A DNA stretch of 64,000 nt from an uncultured Bacteroides sp. (GTDB lineage: Bacteria; Bacteroidota; Bacteroidia; Bacteroidales; Bacteroidaceae), in the NCBI GenBank assembly GCA_900555635.1, contig USLU01000004.1, positions 84,691 through 148,690 of the forward strand, given 5' to 3'. A program made the translations under genes and the position numbers. Under the pieces are notes generated by a model. The model was given only the letters and a program-made list of their open reading frames with translations. It did no database searches and was not told the DNA's origin. Positions 54,571 through 62,236 of the stretch are shown here, piece after piece. Position 1 is the stretch's first letter. The number at the start of each line of letters is the position of its first letter.

Positions 54571-56322
54571 CTACTCAATATAGGCTTTCATTTTTCTTTT
54601 TATTCTTAACGTATAGCTATTCTCCAGTTTCAAAGGCATAGATAAAATTTCTTTTGCCACTTCCAATGCCTTGCTTTTATTTCCTAAGGAAACATATAAC
54701 TCCCAAAGATAATACTTAGGACGTATACGAGTTGGTATCATAAAAGATGCCAAAACCAAATAATTCTTTGCCTCAGAATACACCTTTTGAGACATATAAT
54801 ATCTTCCAAGCATACAATACCCTTCACACGAAGGCTGTATATCCATTATCCTTTTATCTCTGCTTATTACAACGTCTGCTTGTCGCGACATCCACGTCAT
54901 ATAATAGTCATTAAAATTTATATTATATCTCATTCGACTATAATCAACTTCATTTATTTCAGCCTCTCTCTGATATAATGCCGATAAGGTGTTAGTCATT
55001 TTCTTTATGAAGATTCCATCTTTCAAAGTTTGTACTCCTAAAGCAACTATTATTATCATAATCAGTGATAAAATCCAAGAAGGGAATGAAATAGAGTAAA
55101 TAACTTTGCTCTTAATACCTCCTAAAAGAAAACCATAAAACAGCAACAAAGGGAAAACGCCCGTCGGATAAGAGAAAAAAGAAAAAACTGATAATGCCAA
55201 TAATCCACTCTTAAAAATTTTGCTTTTTCTATTCTTAAAACTACTACACAATGCTGAGCAGAAGAGTAATGCCACTAATAATAATCCTAAAGCACCATAT
55301 CTGACCACTACTCCTACAAATTCATTAAATGGATAAATTGTATTATCAGCCACCATCATGAATGGAGAACTTGGATTTTCTTTAAAATAAGAAGCCTGAT
55401 AAAGCATATATTCCCTCGAAAAAGAACTTGCTCCATGCCCTAACAAAGGTGCATCCACAACCATATCGGCAGAAACCCGCCATATCAAAAGCCTTGCTTC
55501 TGCAGAAGCCGGTCGATAGTTGTATATGGCTATTCCGCCGGCAATAACCGATAGACACAGAAATATTGCAAAAACGGTCTTGTGTTTCCTGCAATATGCC
55601 GGCACTGAAGAACAAAAATAAAGCAAACTTCCTGCCCCTAAAATGAATGCTACCCACGCAGCTCGAGAATCGGAAAGAAACAAACCATAAAGCTGTATAA
55701 AAATAGCAACCGCTAAAAAGAATACACCTATCCGACTCCTTGCTTTTCTAACGTATTGCAACAAACCCAGCGACAGAATACAACATATTGCAATATATCC
55801 ACCTAACTGTCCCGGATTATCAAAAGAACCCGTAGCATCAAACAAAGTACTATTACCAGCTATCCACCCCTGCCTTTGGCAGAGAGCAAGCACAGATTGT
55901 ACCATGCCCGAAATACAGCAAGCATACAACAATATACTTAAAGTAACTCTCCCACATCGCAACAACAGATATCCGGCAATAACGCTCCCCCAACTATATA
56001 ACATATATCTATCCAGTTGCCATTTATCAACAATAGCAACATTAAAAACACAATAGCACAAAAAAAGCACTGCAAACACATCAACAATGTTTATTTTAGC
56101 CAATTGAAAAGGAACGATGCGATGCCTCAATATACTTTTAGCAAGCAAAACAAATGCTACCAACAACAGCAGCAGAAAAGTTCCACAGCTTGTTATCTCA
56201 TTATCAAGTACAGTTGACACCCAACCATATGTCAAAGGAAGCATTATTATAGAAATACCTACCAAGACTGATAAAACTCCTCTTAATACCGGTATATTGC
56301 TATAACCAGACCTGCTTTCCAT
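54571..56322 (-). CDS. O-antigen ligase/polymerase-like membrane protein with C-terminal helical repeats
   Basis: A 583-residue polytopic inner-membrane protein with about 10-12 hydrophobic segments. The periplasmic-loop region characteristic of the Wzy/WaaL (O-antigen ligase) family is present: GSFDNPGQLGGYIAICCILS, then LFLSDSRAAWVAFILGAGS, then APLLGHGASSFSREYMLY. The last 120 residues look like TPR-type helices (LGRYYMSQKVYSEAKNYLVL, LWELYVSLGNKSKALEVAKE). Family members join or polymerise lipid-linked glycans in the periplasm. Its ATG overlaps the end of the transglutaminase-like gene by 23 bp, which suggests translational coupling and a shared job, perhaps in a surface glycan or protein glycosylation step. 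Confidence 0.8.
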   Translation of the reverse strand: MESRSGYSNIPVLRGVLSVLVGISIIMLPLTYGWVSTVLDNEITSCGTFLLLLLVAFVLLAKSILRHRIVPFQLAKINIVDVFAVLFLCYCVFNVAIVDKWQLDRYMLYSWGSVIAGYLLLRCGRVTLSILLYACCISGMVQSVLALCQRQGWIAGNSTLFDATGSFDNPGQLGGYIAICCILSLGLLQYVRKARSRIGVFFLAVAIFIQLYGLFLSDSRAAWVAFILGAGSLLYFCSSVPAYCRKHKTVFAIFLCLSVIAGGIAIYNYRPASAEARLLIWRVSADMVVDAPLLGHGASSFSREYMLYQASYFKENPSSPFMMVADNTIYPFNEFVGVVVRYGALGLLLVALLFCSALCSSFKNRKSKIFKSGLLALSVFSFFSYPTGVFPLLLFYGFLLGGIKSKVIYSISFPSWILSLIMIIIVALGVQTLKDGIFIKKMTNTLSALYQREAEINEVDYSRMRYNINFNDYYMTWMSRQADVVISRDKRIMDIQPSCEGYCMLGRYYMSQKVYSEAKNYLVLASFMIPTRIRPKYYLWELYVSLGNKSKALEVAKEILSMPLKLENSYTLRIKRKMKAYIE

Positions 56323-58216
56323 TCTCTATTATAAAAAATCTACAACTTTCAACGTCGTTCTCCGCATCCCTAAGATAAAATAATCCCTTATCGGGCACTT
56401 GATATTCCAGCAAATTTTTCACCGCCCTTTTTCTTTCGAATACCTTCCAATCCTCTCCTGTCCAGTAGTAAAGTTCATACATCCTCCCCTCAACAATACG
56501 GCAGTCTTCAATACGTGGGAAATAGCGTATCTCGCATATACTTTGCGGCGTTCCCAAGTCCAATCCGGTCCATGCATAGTCTCCATCACCTTGTGCTGCA
56601 TCAAAATAAGTGTAAATATCTCCGTCAAATGCCTTGTCACAAGTCGAGGGAGAATTATACCATGAACCCGGTGTTCCTATATTCCGCCCATTTAGTATCT
56701 TACCATTATCACCATAGAATTCGATCTCCGCCACATTGCCGTTACCTCCTTTCGGAGATACATATCTCACATACCGATAAGAATTCATGTCGGGCACTCG
56801 CACTTTCTGATAAGCAACTTTCGGCATTTCCTCAATAGTATACAATAGTTTTTTATCGCTGAAATCGCTATTATTGGCCCCTTCAAAAACTCCGGTCTGC
56901 ATACGGAATAATAAGGATTGGTTTAAGCCTATATCCTCCACAACAGCACTTTGCCGATTATCCATATCCGATTCAAAAACGCATTGATTTCCTTCATCAT
57001 CCAATCGGAAAGGATACCCAGCGGGAATCTGTTTCCCATCCTCATAATACACCGGCAAATAAAGGATATTCTTACCAATACTTTTAAAGATAATATGCCC
57101 GTCAACCACACTTCCCCAATCAGCAATACTTGATGCCTCTTTACCCATAGACAATAGATATACATATTTACTCTCTACTGAGGGGAAGATAGCGGGCAAG
57201 CTTGCACTAAAGGTACAGCCTTCATACTCACCTGAAACATCCACCATATACCTGTTCTGAAGTTCTAAAGGAATTTCCGCATCCACATCTGCAATAACTT
57301 TAGCTTGTTTGGCAAATGTAGTTCTATACACTTTACTTTTCTTGAGTCTTGTACCAATATGCATCTCTCCCGGATTACTTTCCGCTCCCATAAACGATAT
57401 GTGCTTTCCCGTACTGTCACATACCGCATTCCATGAATGCCCGAGATTACGATTAGGCCACTGCAACGTAAAATCACGAGTAACAGGAATCCCCAACGCC
57501 CTCATCGTAAAAATAGCCAAAGCTCCCATTTCATCGCAAGTACCTCTGGGAGTACTTATCAACATAGAATAACTCATATCCGGCACAGAGTAACTAACCC
57601 ACGTGAAACGGGGAAGTTGCTGATTCACTCTATTACAAGCTTCTACCGCCGACATTTCAGGATGCTCCCTGAAATAATTACTCAAATCACCAAAGCTTGT
57701 AAGTACCTTCTCCCGCCAATTCTCCAACGGCTCCGTTCCTACTCTGTAAGGCAGGATCTCTTCACAAAATATATCAAAAGAGATGTACTTTCCCCAAGGC
57801 TGCTCCTGCCATACCCGAAAAGCCAATTCAATATTGTCAATCAGATACTTGGCAGTGATATGATGTACATCCTCCCGGACCTCCATTTCACCCAAGCCAT
57901 AAGCTTTTATAAGGCTGTCTTTATTGGGAACGTCATTCCATCGGTACAACGCAGCCGCAATATCTTCCCAATGAGCATTATATCTCTCGGTACACTTTCC
58001 CGGCATATTGCGTATCAAAAATTCAGCAGCACGAAGTTTCAAACTATCTTCCGTTTTCCGGCTATAATGCTCCAGCACTTGTTCCAATTGACTACGGTTC
58101 TCTCCCGCCAAAGACAAAACTTCCTCTATATCAATCGGATAATTCTTTCCGGTGCAAGAAAAGAAGAAGAAAATGATAAAATAGTACCATATATATTTCA
58201 AACTTCTTTTTCTCAT
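56300..58216 (-). CDS. Transglutaminase-like lipoprotein with C-terminal discoidin-like domain
   Basis: A 638-residue lipoprotein (signal ending IIFFFFSCTGK). The central part has a transglutaminase/protease-like core with a plausible Cys-His-Asp triad: TPRGTCDEMGALAIFTMRAL (Cys near residue 227), NLGHSWNAVCD (His near 260) and the following Asp in CDSTGK. Beta-rich segments follow, then a C-terminal F5/8-type (discoidin-like) carbohydrate-binding region with NVAEIEFYGDNGKIL, STCDKAFDGDIYTYFDA and WTGLDLGTPQSICEIRYFPR. It may process peptides or cross-link proteins at the cell surface while bound to glycan. It overlaps its upstream neighbour by 4 bp and its downstream neighbour by 23 bp. Confidence 0.75.
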   Translation of the reverse strand: MRKRSLKYIWYYFIIFFFFSCTGKNYPIDIEEVLSLAGENRSQLEQVLEHYSRKTEDSLKLRAAEFLIRNMPGKCTERYNAHWEDIAAALYRWNDVPNKDSLIKAYGLGEMEVREDVHHITAKYLIDNIELAFRVWQEQPWGKYISFDIFCEEILPYRVGTEPLENWREKVLTSFGDLSNYFREHPEMSAVEACNRVNQQLPRFTWVSYSVPDMSYSMLISTPRGTCDEMGALAIFTMRALGIPVTRDFTLQWPNRNLGHSWNAVCDSTGKHISFMGAESNPGEMHIGTRLKKSKVYRTTFAKQAKVIADVDAEIPLELQNRYMVDVSGEYEGCTFSASLPAIFPSVESKYVYLLSMGKEASSIADWGSVVDGHIIFKSIGKNILYLPVYYEDGKQIPAGYPFRLDDEGNQCVFESDMDNRQSAVVEDIGLNQSLLFRMQTGVFEGANNSDFSDKKLLYTIEEMPKVAYQKVRVPDMNSYRYVRYVSPKGGNGNVAEIEFYGDNGKILNGRNIGTPGSWYNSPSTCDKAFDGDIYTYFDAAQGDGDYAWTGLDLGTPQSICEIRYFPRIEDCRIVEGRMYELYYWTGEDWKVFERKRAVKNLLEYQVPDKGLFYLRDAENDVESCRFFIIENGKQVWL

Positions 58217-58941
58217 TGCTCATCCTCCACTTTAGCAGGAATAACAAATGTTCCTGCAGGAATATGTTGCGTAAGACTCTTCATGCCAACATAACGTTGA
58301 ATTTCCTTCAAAGTATCGCTCCAGCCTAACCAAGTGACAGAGGGCAAGTCAAAAATAGATATCTTATGATACATATTACCATCCTTATAACACTGCAATT
58401 CAATGCCATAATTTGTTGTAACAGTTGCGAAAAGAAGAAAACCACTAAAACGGCTCATAGAATCTGCACAATAAACCATTTCTCCCACCTTAGAGCGGTT
58501 CATCGTTGCATGTTCTTCATCGGGAATAACGGTGACAAGATAACAACTGAACAAACCAGATTCTTCTCCTTGTACCACTATCAGACGTTGAAAAAGAGCC
58601 GTAGTATAAGTATCTTCTGTAGAAATCACTCCATCGGCATCTCTCTTATAGAACTCTGCATCATAGGTCGCTTCTGTTTCCAAATCCACATTCACGCAAA
58701 GTGTTCCGGAATGAGAGAAAATTTTCAATTCTTTATCCCATCTGGCGGCAATAGCGCCGGGATGCATTCCTTGCAGTTCATACTCCATCGGCGTAGAAGT
58801 ATACTCTTCAAAATAAGCGCGAGCCTTCTGCACAAAAGGATGAGAAGACATCTCTTCCGGACTATAGTCATAGATGCTATCAAATGTACTGCACGAATAG
58901 AGTAGCGGCAGTAACAACAAAAATTTCTTGTAATGCTTCAT
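58213..58941 (-). CDS. Hypothetical lipoprotein, paralogue of the N-terminal domain of the 62237-63745 protein
   Basis: A 242-residue lipoprotein (signal LLLLPLLYSC). From residue about 33 it aligns along its whole length with the N-terminal half of the protein at 62237-63745: shared segments include EEMSSHPFVQKARAYFEEY, TEATYDAEFYKRD, TVIPDEEHATMNRSK and TVTTNYGIELQCYKDG. It lacks the proline-rich linker and the C-terminal EExxHxxxH domain. No known catalytic motif is seen. It overlaps the transglutaminase-like gene by 4 bp. It could be a free delivery or docking domain, a decoy, or the remnant of a second effector that lost its C-terminal domain. Confidence 0.75.
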   Translation of the reverse strand: MKHYKKFLLLLPLLYSCSTFDSIYDYSPEEMSSHPFVQKARAYFEEYTSTPMEYELQGMHPGAIAARWDKELKIFSHSGTLCVNVDLETEATYDAEFYKRDADGVISTEDTYTTALFQRLIVVQGEESGLFSCYLVTVIPDEEHATMNRSKVGEMVYCADSMSRFSGFLLFATVTTNYGIELQCYKDGNMYHKISIFDLPSVTWLGWSDTLKEIQRYVGMKSLTQHIPAGTFVIPAKVEDEQ

Positions 58942-58982
58942 AAGTGCTAAATCTAAAATGTAAAACTATTGAATACTTTCTA

Positions 58983-59435
58983 CTAAAAGAAGAAAGTAAA
59001 AGTCCTTTCATAATTATATGGGAAACTTGTATTAGAAGTGGCATATATCAAAATACAGAAAACCTCAACAGACTTTATTTCTGAAGCTTTTTTATAACTT
59101 TCACGAATACGACCTAATGAATATTTGAAAGTTACATTTTCTTTTGGTTTTATATCAAACCATCTTTTGTATTCATTAGGATTCACAAAAATGTGCACAT
59201 TATTATATAAAACTTTTTTATCTTGGTCCTGAAAATTCATATACAGACAACTACCATCTGCTGCACCTTCATAATTGCGAACCCGTATTAATCTGTCTGT
59301 CGTATTTGTTAAAACTGCAACTAGCTGCTTTTCAAGACCACTACCAGTAGTATATAAGTTGATTCTTAAATCTTGGGAAGAAGCTTGTAATACAACTAAC
59401 AGGAGTAAAACGCTATAAAACAGTCTAATTTTCAT
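58983..59435 (-). CDS. Hypothetical small secreted protein
   Basis: About 150 residues with a signal peptide (MKIRLFYSVLLLLVVLQASS). The open frame extends 21 codons upstream, but the ATG at 59435 (or the adjacent one at 59438) gives the signal peptide. The mature part is predicted by eye to be beta-rich, like a small immunoglobulin-type sandwich (LVAVLTNTTDRLIRVRNYEG, FDIKPKENVTFKYSLGRIRE), and ends in aromatic residues (ERTFTFFF). I do not recognise a family. It lies between the four-gene paralogue array and the N-domain-only lipoprotein, in the same direction. Confidence 0.65.
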   Translation of the reverse strand: MKIRLFYSVLLLLVVLQASSQDLRINLYTTGSGLEKQLVAVLTNTTDRLIRVRNYEGAADGSCLYMNFQDQDKKVLYNNVHIFVNPNEYKRWFDIKPKENVTFKYSLGRIRESYKKASEIKSVEVFCILIYATSNTSFPYNYERTFTFFF

Positions 59436-59539
59436 CATATTATTTATTCTAACAAATTCTAGTCTATTAAATACTGTTGTTGATATCACAACATACATTC
59501 CCGTTCACGAGCATAAAGTATTAAATATAAAGAGTATTC

Positions 59540-59571
59540 TCTATCTCGGCAGATATTTCTACCAAGATAGA
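59540..59571 (-). terminator. Conserved hairpin after array gene 4
   Basis: Arms TCTATCTCGG and CCAAGATAGA pair with one G-T. The same hairpin follows array genes 1-3 (61651-61682, 60946-60977, 60245-60276). There is no T-run, so it may stabilise mRNA rather than terminate. Confidence 0.5.
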
Positions 59572-59584
59572 GAATAACAAACTA

Positions 59585-60118
59585 TCAATATTTCAAATCT
59601 TTAAATGGAATATTAAAGAAATCGAATGACAAAAAAGTCTTCCTCTTCTTAGGAGTTAAAGGATTATCATCCCATGCAACAACATTGGTCAAATCATACA
59701 CCTTACCTAAATATTTCTGATAAATGCAATATAATTCTTTATCAGTTAATAAGGATCTTTTTACTACCGGCATTGAAAAATATACATCAGAAATAATTCC
59801 CGTTTCATTAAAAAACACATAAATCCCCAATGGGTCGTTAACTTTCTCCAATTCTCGCATTCGCTCCTTAGAAAAAGCACCTTCATCTATCAATTCTTGA
59901 AAAGGCTTCACGCGAGCGTTCACAAACCAAGCGACACCGTGACCTTCCAAACGAACGTCTGATTTTCGAAGAAGAGTATCTAATTGCATCTTTCCTTTTA
60001 GAGATATTGAAAAATACTCATGATCTTTCTCATAAAGAAATTGTTCAGATTCTGTTTGTCCAAACATATATGCCACATTTGTAAAAACAAGCACAAATAA
60101 TAAAAATAATATTCTCAC
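59585..60118 (-). CDS. Small secreted paralogue, array gene 4 (candidate immunity protein)
   Basis: A 177-residue protein with a signal peptide (MRILFLLFVLVFTNVAYMFG). The start codon is GTG, preceded by a strong AGGAGG five bases upstream, unusual for Bacteroides. The body shares with its paralogues VRLEGHGVAWFVNARVKPFQ, ELIDEGAFSKERMRELEK, GIYVFFNETGIISDVYFSMP and the ending NIPFKDLKY. It has no catalytic motif I recognise. It is the last of four tandem copies downstream of the EExxHxxxH lipoprotein gene. As a periplasmic protein it could neutralise a toxin acting there. It could also be a dosage-amplified accessory protein. Confidence 0.7.
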   Translation of the reverse strand: MRILFLLFVLVFTNVAYMFGQTESEQFLYEKDHEYFSISLKGKMQLDTLLRKSDVRLEGHGVAWFVNARVKPFQELIDEGAFSKERMRELEKVNDPLGIYVFFNETGIISDVYFSMPVVKRSLLTDKELYCIYQKYLGKVYDLTNVVAWDDNPLTPKKRKTFLSFDFFNIPFKDLKY

Positions 60119-60126
60119 AGCACCTC

Positions 60127-60234
60127 CTACTTCTTAAATATTTCATATAAAAATTTTGGTGGTAAAGATTCCAAATAAATACCACTATAATTTCTAAGAT
60201 TCCCATTATTAGCAACTTCTTTAAATAAGGGAAA
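60127..60234 (-). pseudogene. Remnant of the effector C-terminus (tail C), 36 codons
   Basis: In one frame this reads FPLFKEVANNGNLRNYSGIY then LESLPPKFLYEIFKK and a TAG stop. The intact gene at 62237-63745 ends SLYTEVAKCWNPKSYEGTY then LESLPPNFLYTIFEK and a stop. The match in sequence, length and stop position shows it is a displaced copy of that gene's end, placed just before array gene 4. The stop region also supplies the AGGAGG of that gene. Confidence 0.85.
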
Positions 60235-60289
60235 TTAGCTATCCTCTATCTCGGCAGATATTTCCACCAAGATAGAGAATAACAAATTA

Positions 60290-60820
60290 TCAATATTTCA
60301 AATCTTTAAATGGAATATCAAAGAAATCACTACAATAGAATATAGTCTTAGAACCAGTTTCCGACATTTCCACTTCCGCATGCGACATATCATAATGTGC
60401 ACCTTTTAATCCTTGGCAAATGGCATATAATTCTTCATCTGTCAACAACGTTTTCTCACCATCTGGTAACCAAAAACGAACATATTTAACAATTCCAGTC
60501 TCATCAAAATAAGATATAATTTGTATTGGTTCTTTTCCAGCCAATTCTTTCATTCGTTGTTTAGACAAAAGACCTTCATCTATCAATTTCTGAAACGGCT
60601 TCACTCTTGCATCATCATGCCAAGGGATATTACCATTATAACCACTCAATCCGAGAATAGCCTCACCCTTCTTTAAGATTGAATTAATTTCACCTTTAGG
60701 TTTTATACTAATCCCGCCTCCTTTGGATGGTTCATAAACAAAATGTTCAGTTTCCATTTGTCCAAACATATATGCTACATTTGTAAAAACAAGCACAAAT
60801 AATAAAAATAATATTCTCAT
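60290..60820 (-). CDS. Small secreted paralogue, array gene 3 (candidate immunity protein), divergent copy
   Basis: A 176-residue protein with a signal peptide nearly identical to array gene 4 (MRILFLLFVLVFTNVAYMFG) and the same ending (FDIPFKDLKY). The middle is the most divergent of the four: EAILGLSGYNGNIPWHDDAR replaces the VRLEGQGVAW segment, and IISYFDETGIVKYVRFWLPD replaces the FFDETG-VYFSMP segment. AGGAGG lies upstream of the ATG. Divergence in the centre with conserved ends fits immunity genes that recognise different toxin variants. The preceding spacer holds tail B, whose wording is closest to the intact effector. Confidence 0.7.
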   Translation of the reverse strand: MRILFLLFVLVFTNVAYMFGQMETEHFVYEPSKGGGISIKPKGEINSILKKGEAILGLSGYNGNIPWHDDARVKPFQKLIDEGLLSKQRMKELAGKEPIQIISYFDETGIVKYVRFWLPDGEKTLLTDEELYAICQGLKGAHYDMSHAEVEMSETGSKTIFYCSDFFDIPFKDLKY

Positions 60821-60828
60821 AACACCTC

Positions 60829-60935
60829 CTACTTCTTAAATATTTCATATAAAAATTTTGGTGATAAGATTCTAAATAAGTCCCTCCATAGCTTTTTGGA
60901 CTCCAATTTTTAGCAACTTCTTTACATAAGGGAAA
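60829..60935 (-). pseudogene. Remnant of the effector C-terminus (tail B), frameshifted
   Basis: It reads FPLCKEVAKNWSPKSYGGTY then LES, after which one base is missing compared with tails A and C, so the frame shifts and the stop is lost. It is closer to the intact effector (KCWNPKSYEGTYLES) than tails A and C are. The length is 107 bp rather than 108. Confidence 0.85.
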
Positions 60936-60990
60936 TTAGCTATCCTCTATCTCGGCAGATATTTCCACCAAGATAGAGAATAACAAATTA

Positions 60991-61524
60991 TCAATATTTC
61001 AAGTCTTTAAATGGAATATCGAAAAAATCGAATGCCCAAAAAGCCTTCCTCTTCTTAGGTGTTAACGAGTTATCATCCCACGCAACAACATTGCTCAAAT
61101 CAACCACCGTTCCTAAATATTTCTGATAAATAGAGTATAATTCCTTATCAGTCAATAAAGGCTTTTTTACTATCGGCATTGAGAAATATATATCAAAAAT
61201 AACACCTGTTTCATCAAAAAAGATATAAATACTCAATGAATCATCAGCCTTCTCCAATTCTTGCATTCGATCCTTAGAAAAAACGCCTTCATCTATCAAT
61301 TCTTGAAAAGGTTTTATACGAGCATTCACGATCCAAGCGACGCCTTGACCTTCCAAACGAACATCCATTTTTGGAAAAAGTGTATCTATTCGGTCCTTTC
61401 CCTTAAGAGAAACTGTAACACTAATATCACCTTTATAATAAACAAAATGTTCAGTTTCTGTTTGTCCAAACACATATGCCACATTTGTAAAAACAAACAT
61501 AAATATTAAAAATAATGTTCTCAT
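60991..61524 (-). CDS. Small secreted paralogue, array gene 2 (candidate immunity protein)
   Basis: A 177-residue protein with a signal peptide (MRTLFLIFMFVFTNVAYVFG). It is very similar to array gene 1: shared segments include VTVSLKGKDRIDTLFPKMD, VRLEGQGVAWIVNARIKPFQ, ELEKADDSLSIYIFFDETGV and FFDIPFKDLKY. AGGAGG precedes the ATG at the same distance as in genes 3 and 4. The high similarity to gene 1 points to recent duplication. Confidence 0.7.
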   Translation of the reverse strand: MRTLFLIFMFVFTNVAYVFGQTETEHFVYYKGDISVTVSLKGKDRIDTLFPKMDVRLEGQGVAWIVNARIKPFQELIDEGVFSKDRMQELEKADDSLSIYIFFDETGVIFDIYFSMPIVKKPLLTDKELYSIYQKYLGTVVDLSNVVAWDDNSLTPKKRKAFWAFDFFDIPFKDLKY

Positions 61525-61532
61525 AGCACCTC

Positions 61533-61640
61533 CTACTTCTTAAATATTTCATATAAAAACTTTGGCGGTAAAGATTCCAAATAAATTCCACTATAATTTC
61601 TAAGATTCCCATTATTAGCAACTTCTTTAAATAAGGGAAA
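61533..61640 (-). pseudogene. Remnant of the effector C-terminus (tail A), 36 codons
   Basis: It reads FPLFKEVANNGNLRNYSGIY then LESLPPKFLYEIFKK and TAG, the same protein sequence as tail C. A TAA directly precedes it, so it is not joined to a longer frame. It sits between the hairpin after array gene 1 and the AGGAGG of array gene 2. Confidence 0.85.
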
Positions 61641-61695
61641 TTAGCTATCCTCTATCTCGGCAGATATTTCCACCAAGATAGAGAATAACAAATTA

Positions 61696-62229
61696 TCAAT
61701 ATTTCAAATCTTTAAATGGAATATTGAAAAGGTCGAATGACAAAAAAGTTTTTCTTTTCTTAGGAGTTAAAGAGTTATCATCCCATGCAGTAACATCAGT
61801 CAAATCATATGTTATGCCTAAATATTTTTGATAAATTAAAAATAATTCCTTTTCTGTCAATAAAGACTTTCTTGCTACAGGCATCGAGAAATATATATCA
61901 AAAACAACACCTGTTTCATCAAAAAAGACATAAATACTCAATGAATCATCAGCCTTCTCCAATTCTTGCATTCGCTCTCTAGAAAAAACGCCTTCATCTA
62001 TCAATTCTTGAAAAGGCTTTACACGAGCATTCACGATCCAAGCAACGCCTTGACCTTCCAAACGAACGTCCATTTTTGGAAAAAGTGTATCTATTCGTTC
62101 CTTGCCCTTAAGAGAAACTGTAACATTAGTGTCACCTTTATCATAAACAAAATGTTCAGTTTCCGTTTGTCCAAACACATATGTCATATTTGTAATAACA
62201 AACACAAATATTAAAAAGAATATCTTCAT
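61696..62229 (-). CDS. Small secreted paralogue, array gene 1 (candidate cognate immunity protein)
   Basis: A 177-residue protein with a signal peptide (MKIFFLIFVFVITNMTYVFG). The start at 62229 was chosen over an upstream ATG at 62247 because it aligns with the other copies. It begins 7 bp after the stop of the 502-residue lipoprotein, without an AGGAGG, so translation may be coupled to that gene. The body has VTVSLKGKERIDTLFPKMD, VRLEGQGVAWIVNARVKPFQ and FFDETGVVFDIYFSMP, and the ending is NIPFKDLKY. Its position directly behind the only intact effector makes it the likely cognate partner. Confidence 0.72.
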   Translation of the reverse strand: MKIFFLIFVFVITNMTYVFGQTETEHFVYDKGDTNVTVSLKGKERIDTLFPKMDVRLEGQGVAWIVNARVKPFQELIDEGVFSRERMQELEKADDSLSIYVFFDETGVVFDIYFSMPVARKSLLTEKELFLIYQKYLGITYDLTDVTAWDDNSLTPKKRKTFLSFDLFNIPFKDLKY

Positions 62230-62236
62230 AACGTTT

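Larger units (their letters stand above)
59585..62229 (-). repeat. Four-copy tandem array, unit about 705 bp
   Basis: Gene ends recur at 61696, 60991, 60290 and 59585, so the units are 705, 701 and 705 bp. Each unit holds a conserved hairpin, an effector-tail remnant (absent only before gene 1, where the intact effector stands), AGGAGG, and the small secreted protein gene. Genes 1 and 2 are most alike. Confidence 0.9.

Noticed and set aside
60127..60234. Tail remnant as an independent small gene
   Set aside because: No start codon or ribosome site of its own; a stop directly precedes the frame and the sequence matches only the end of the nearby effector gene.
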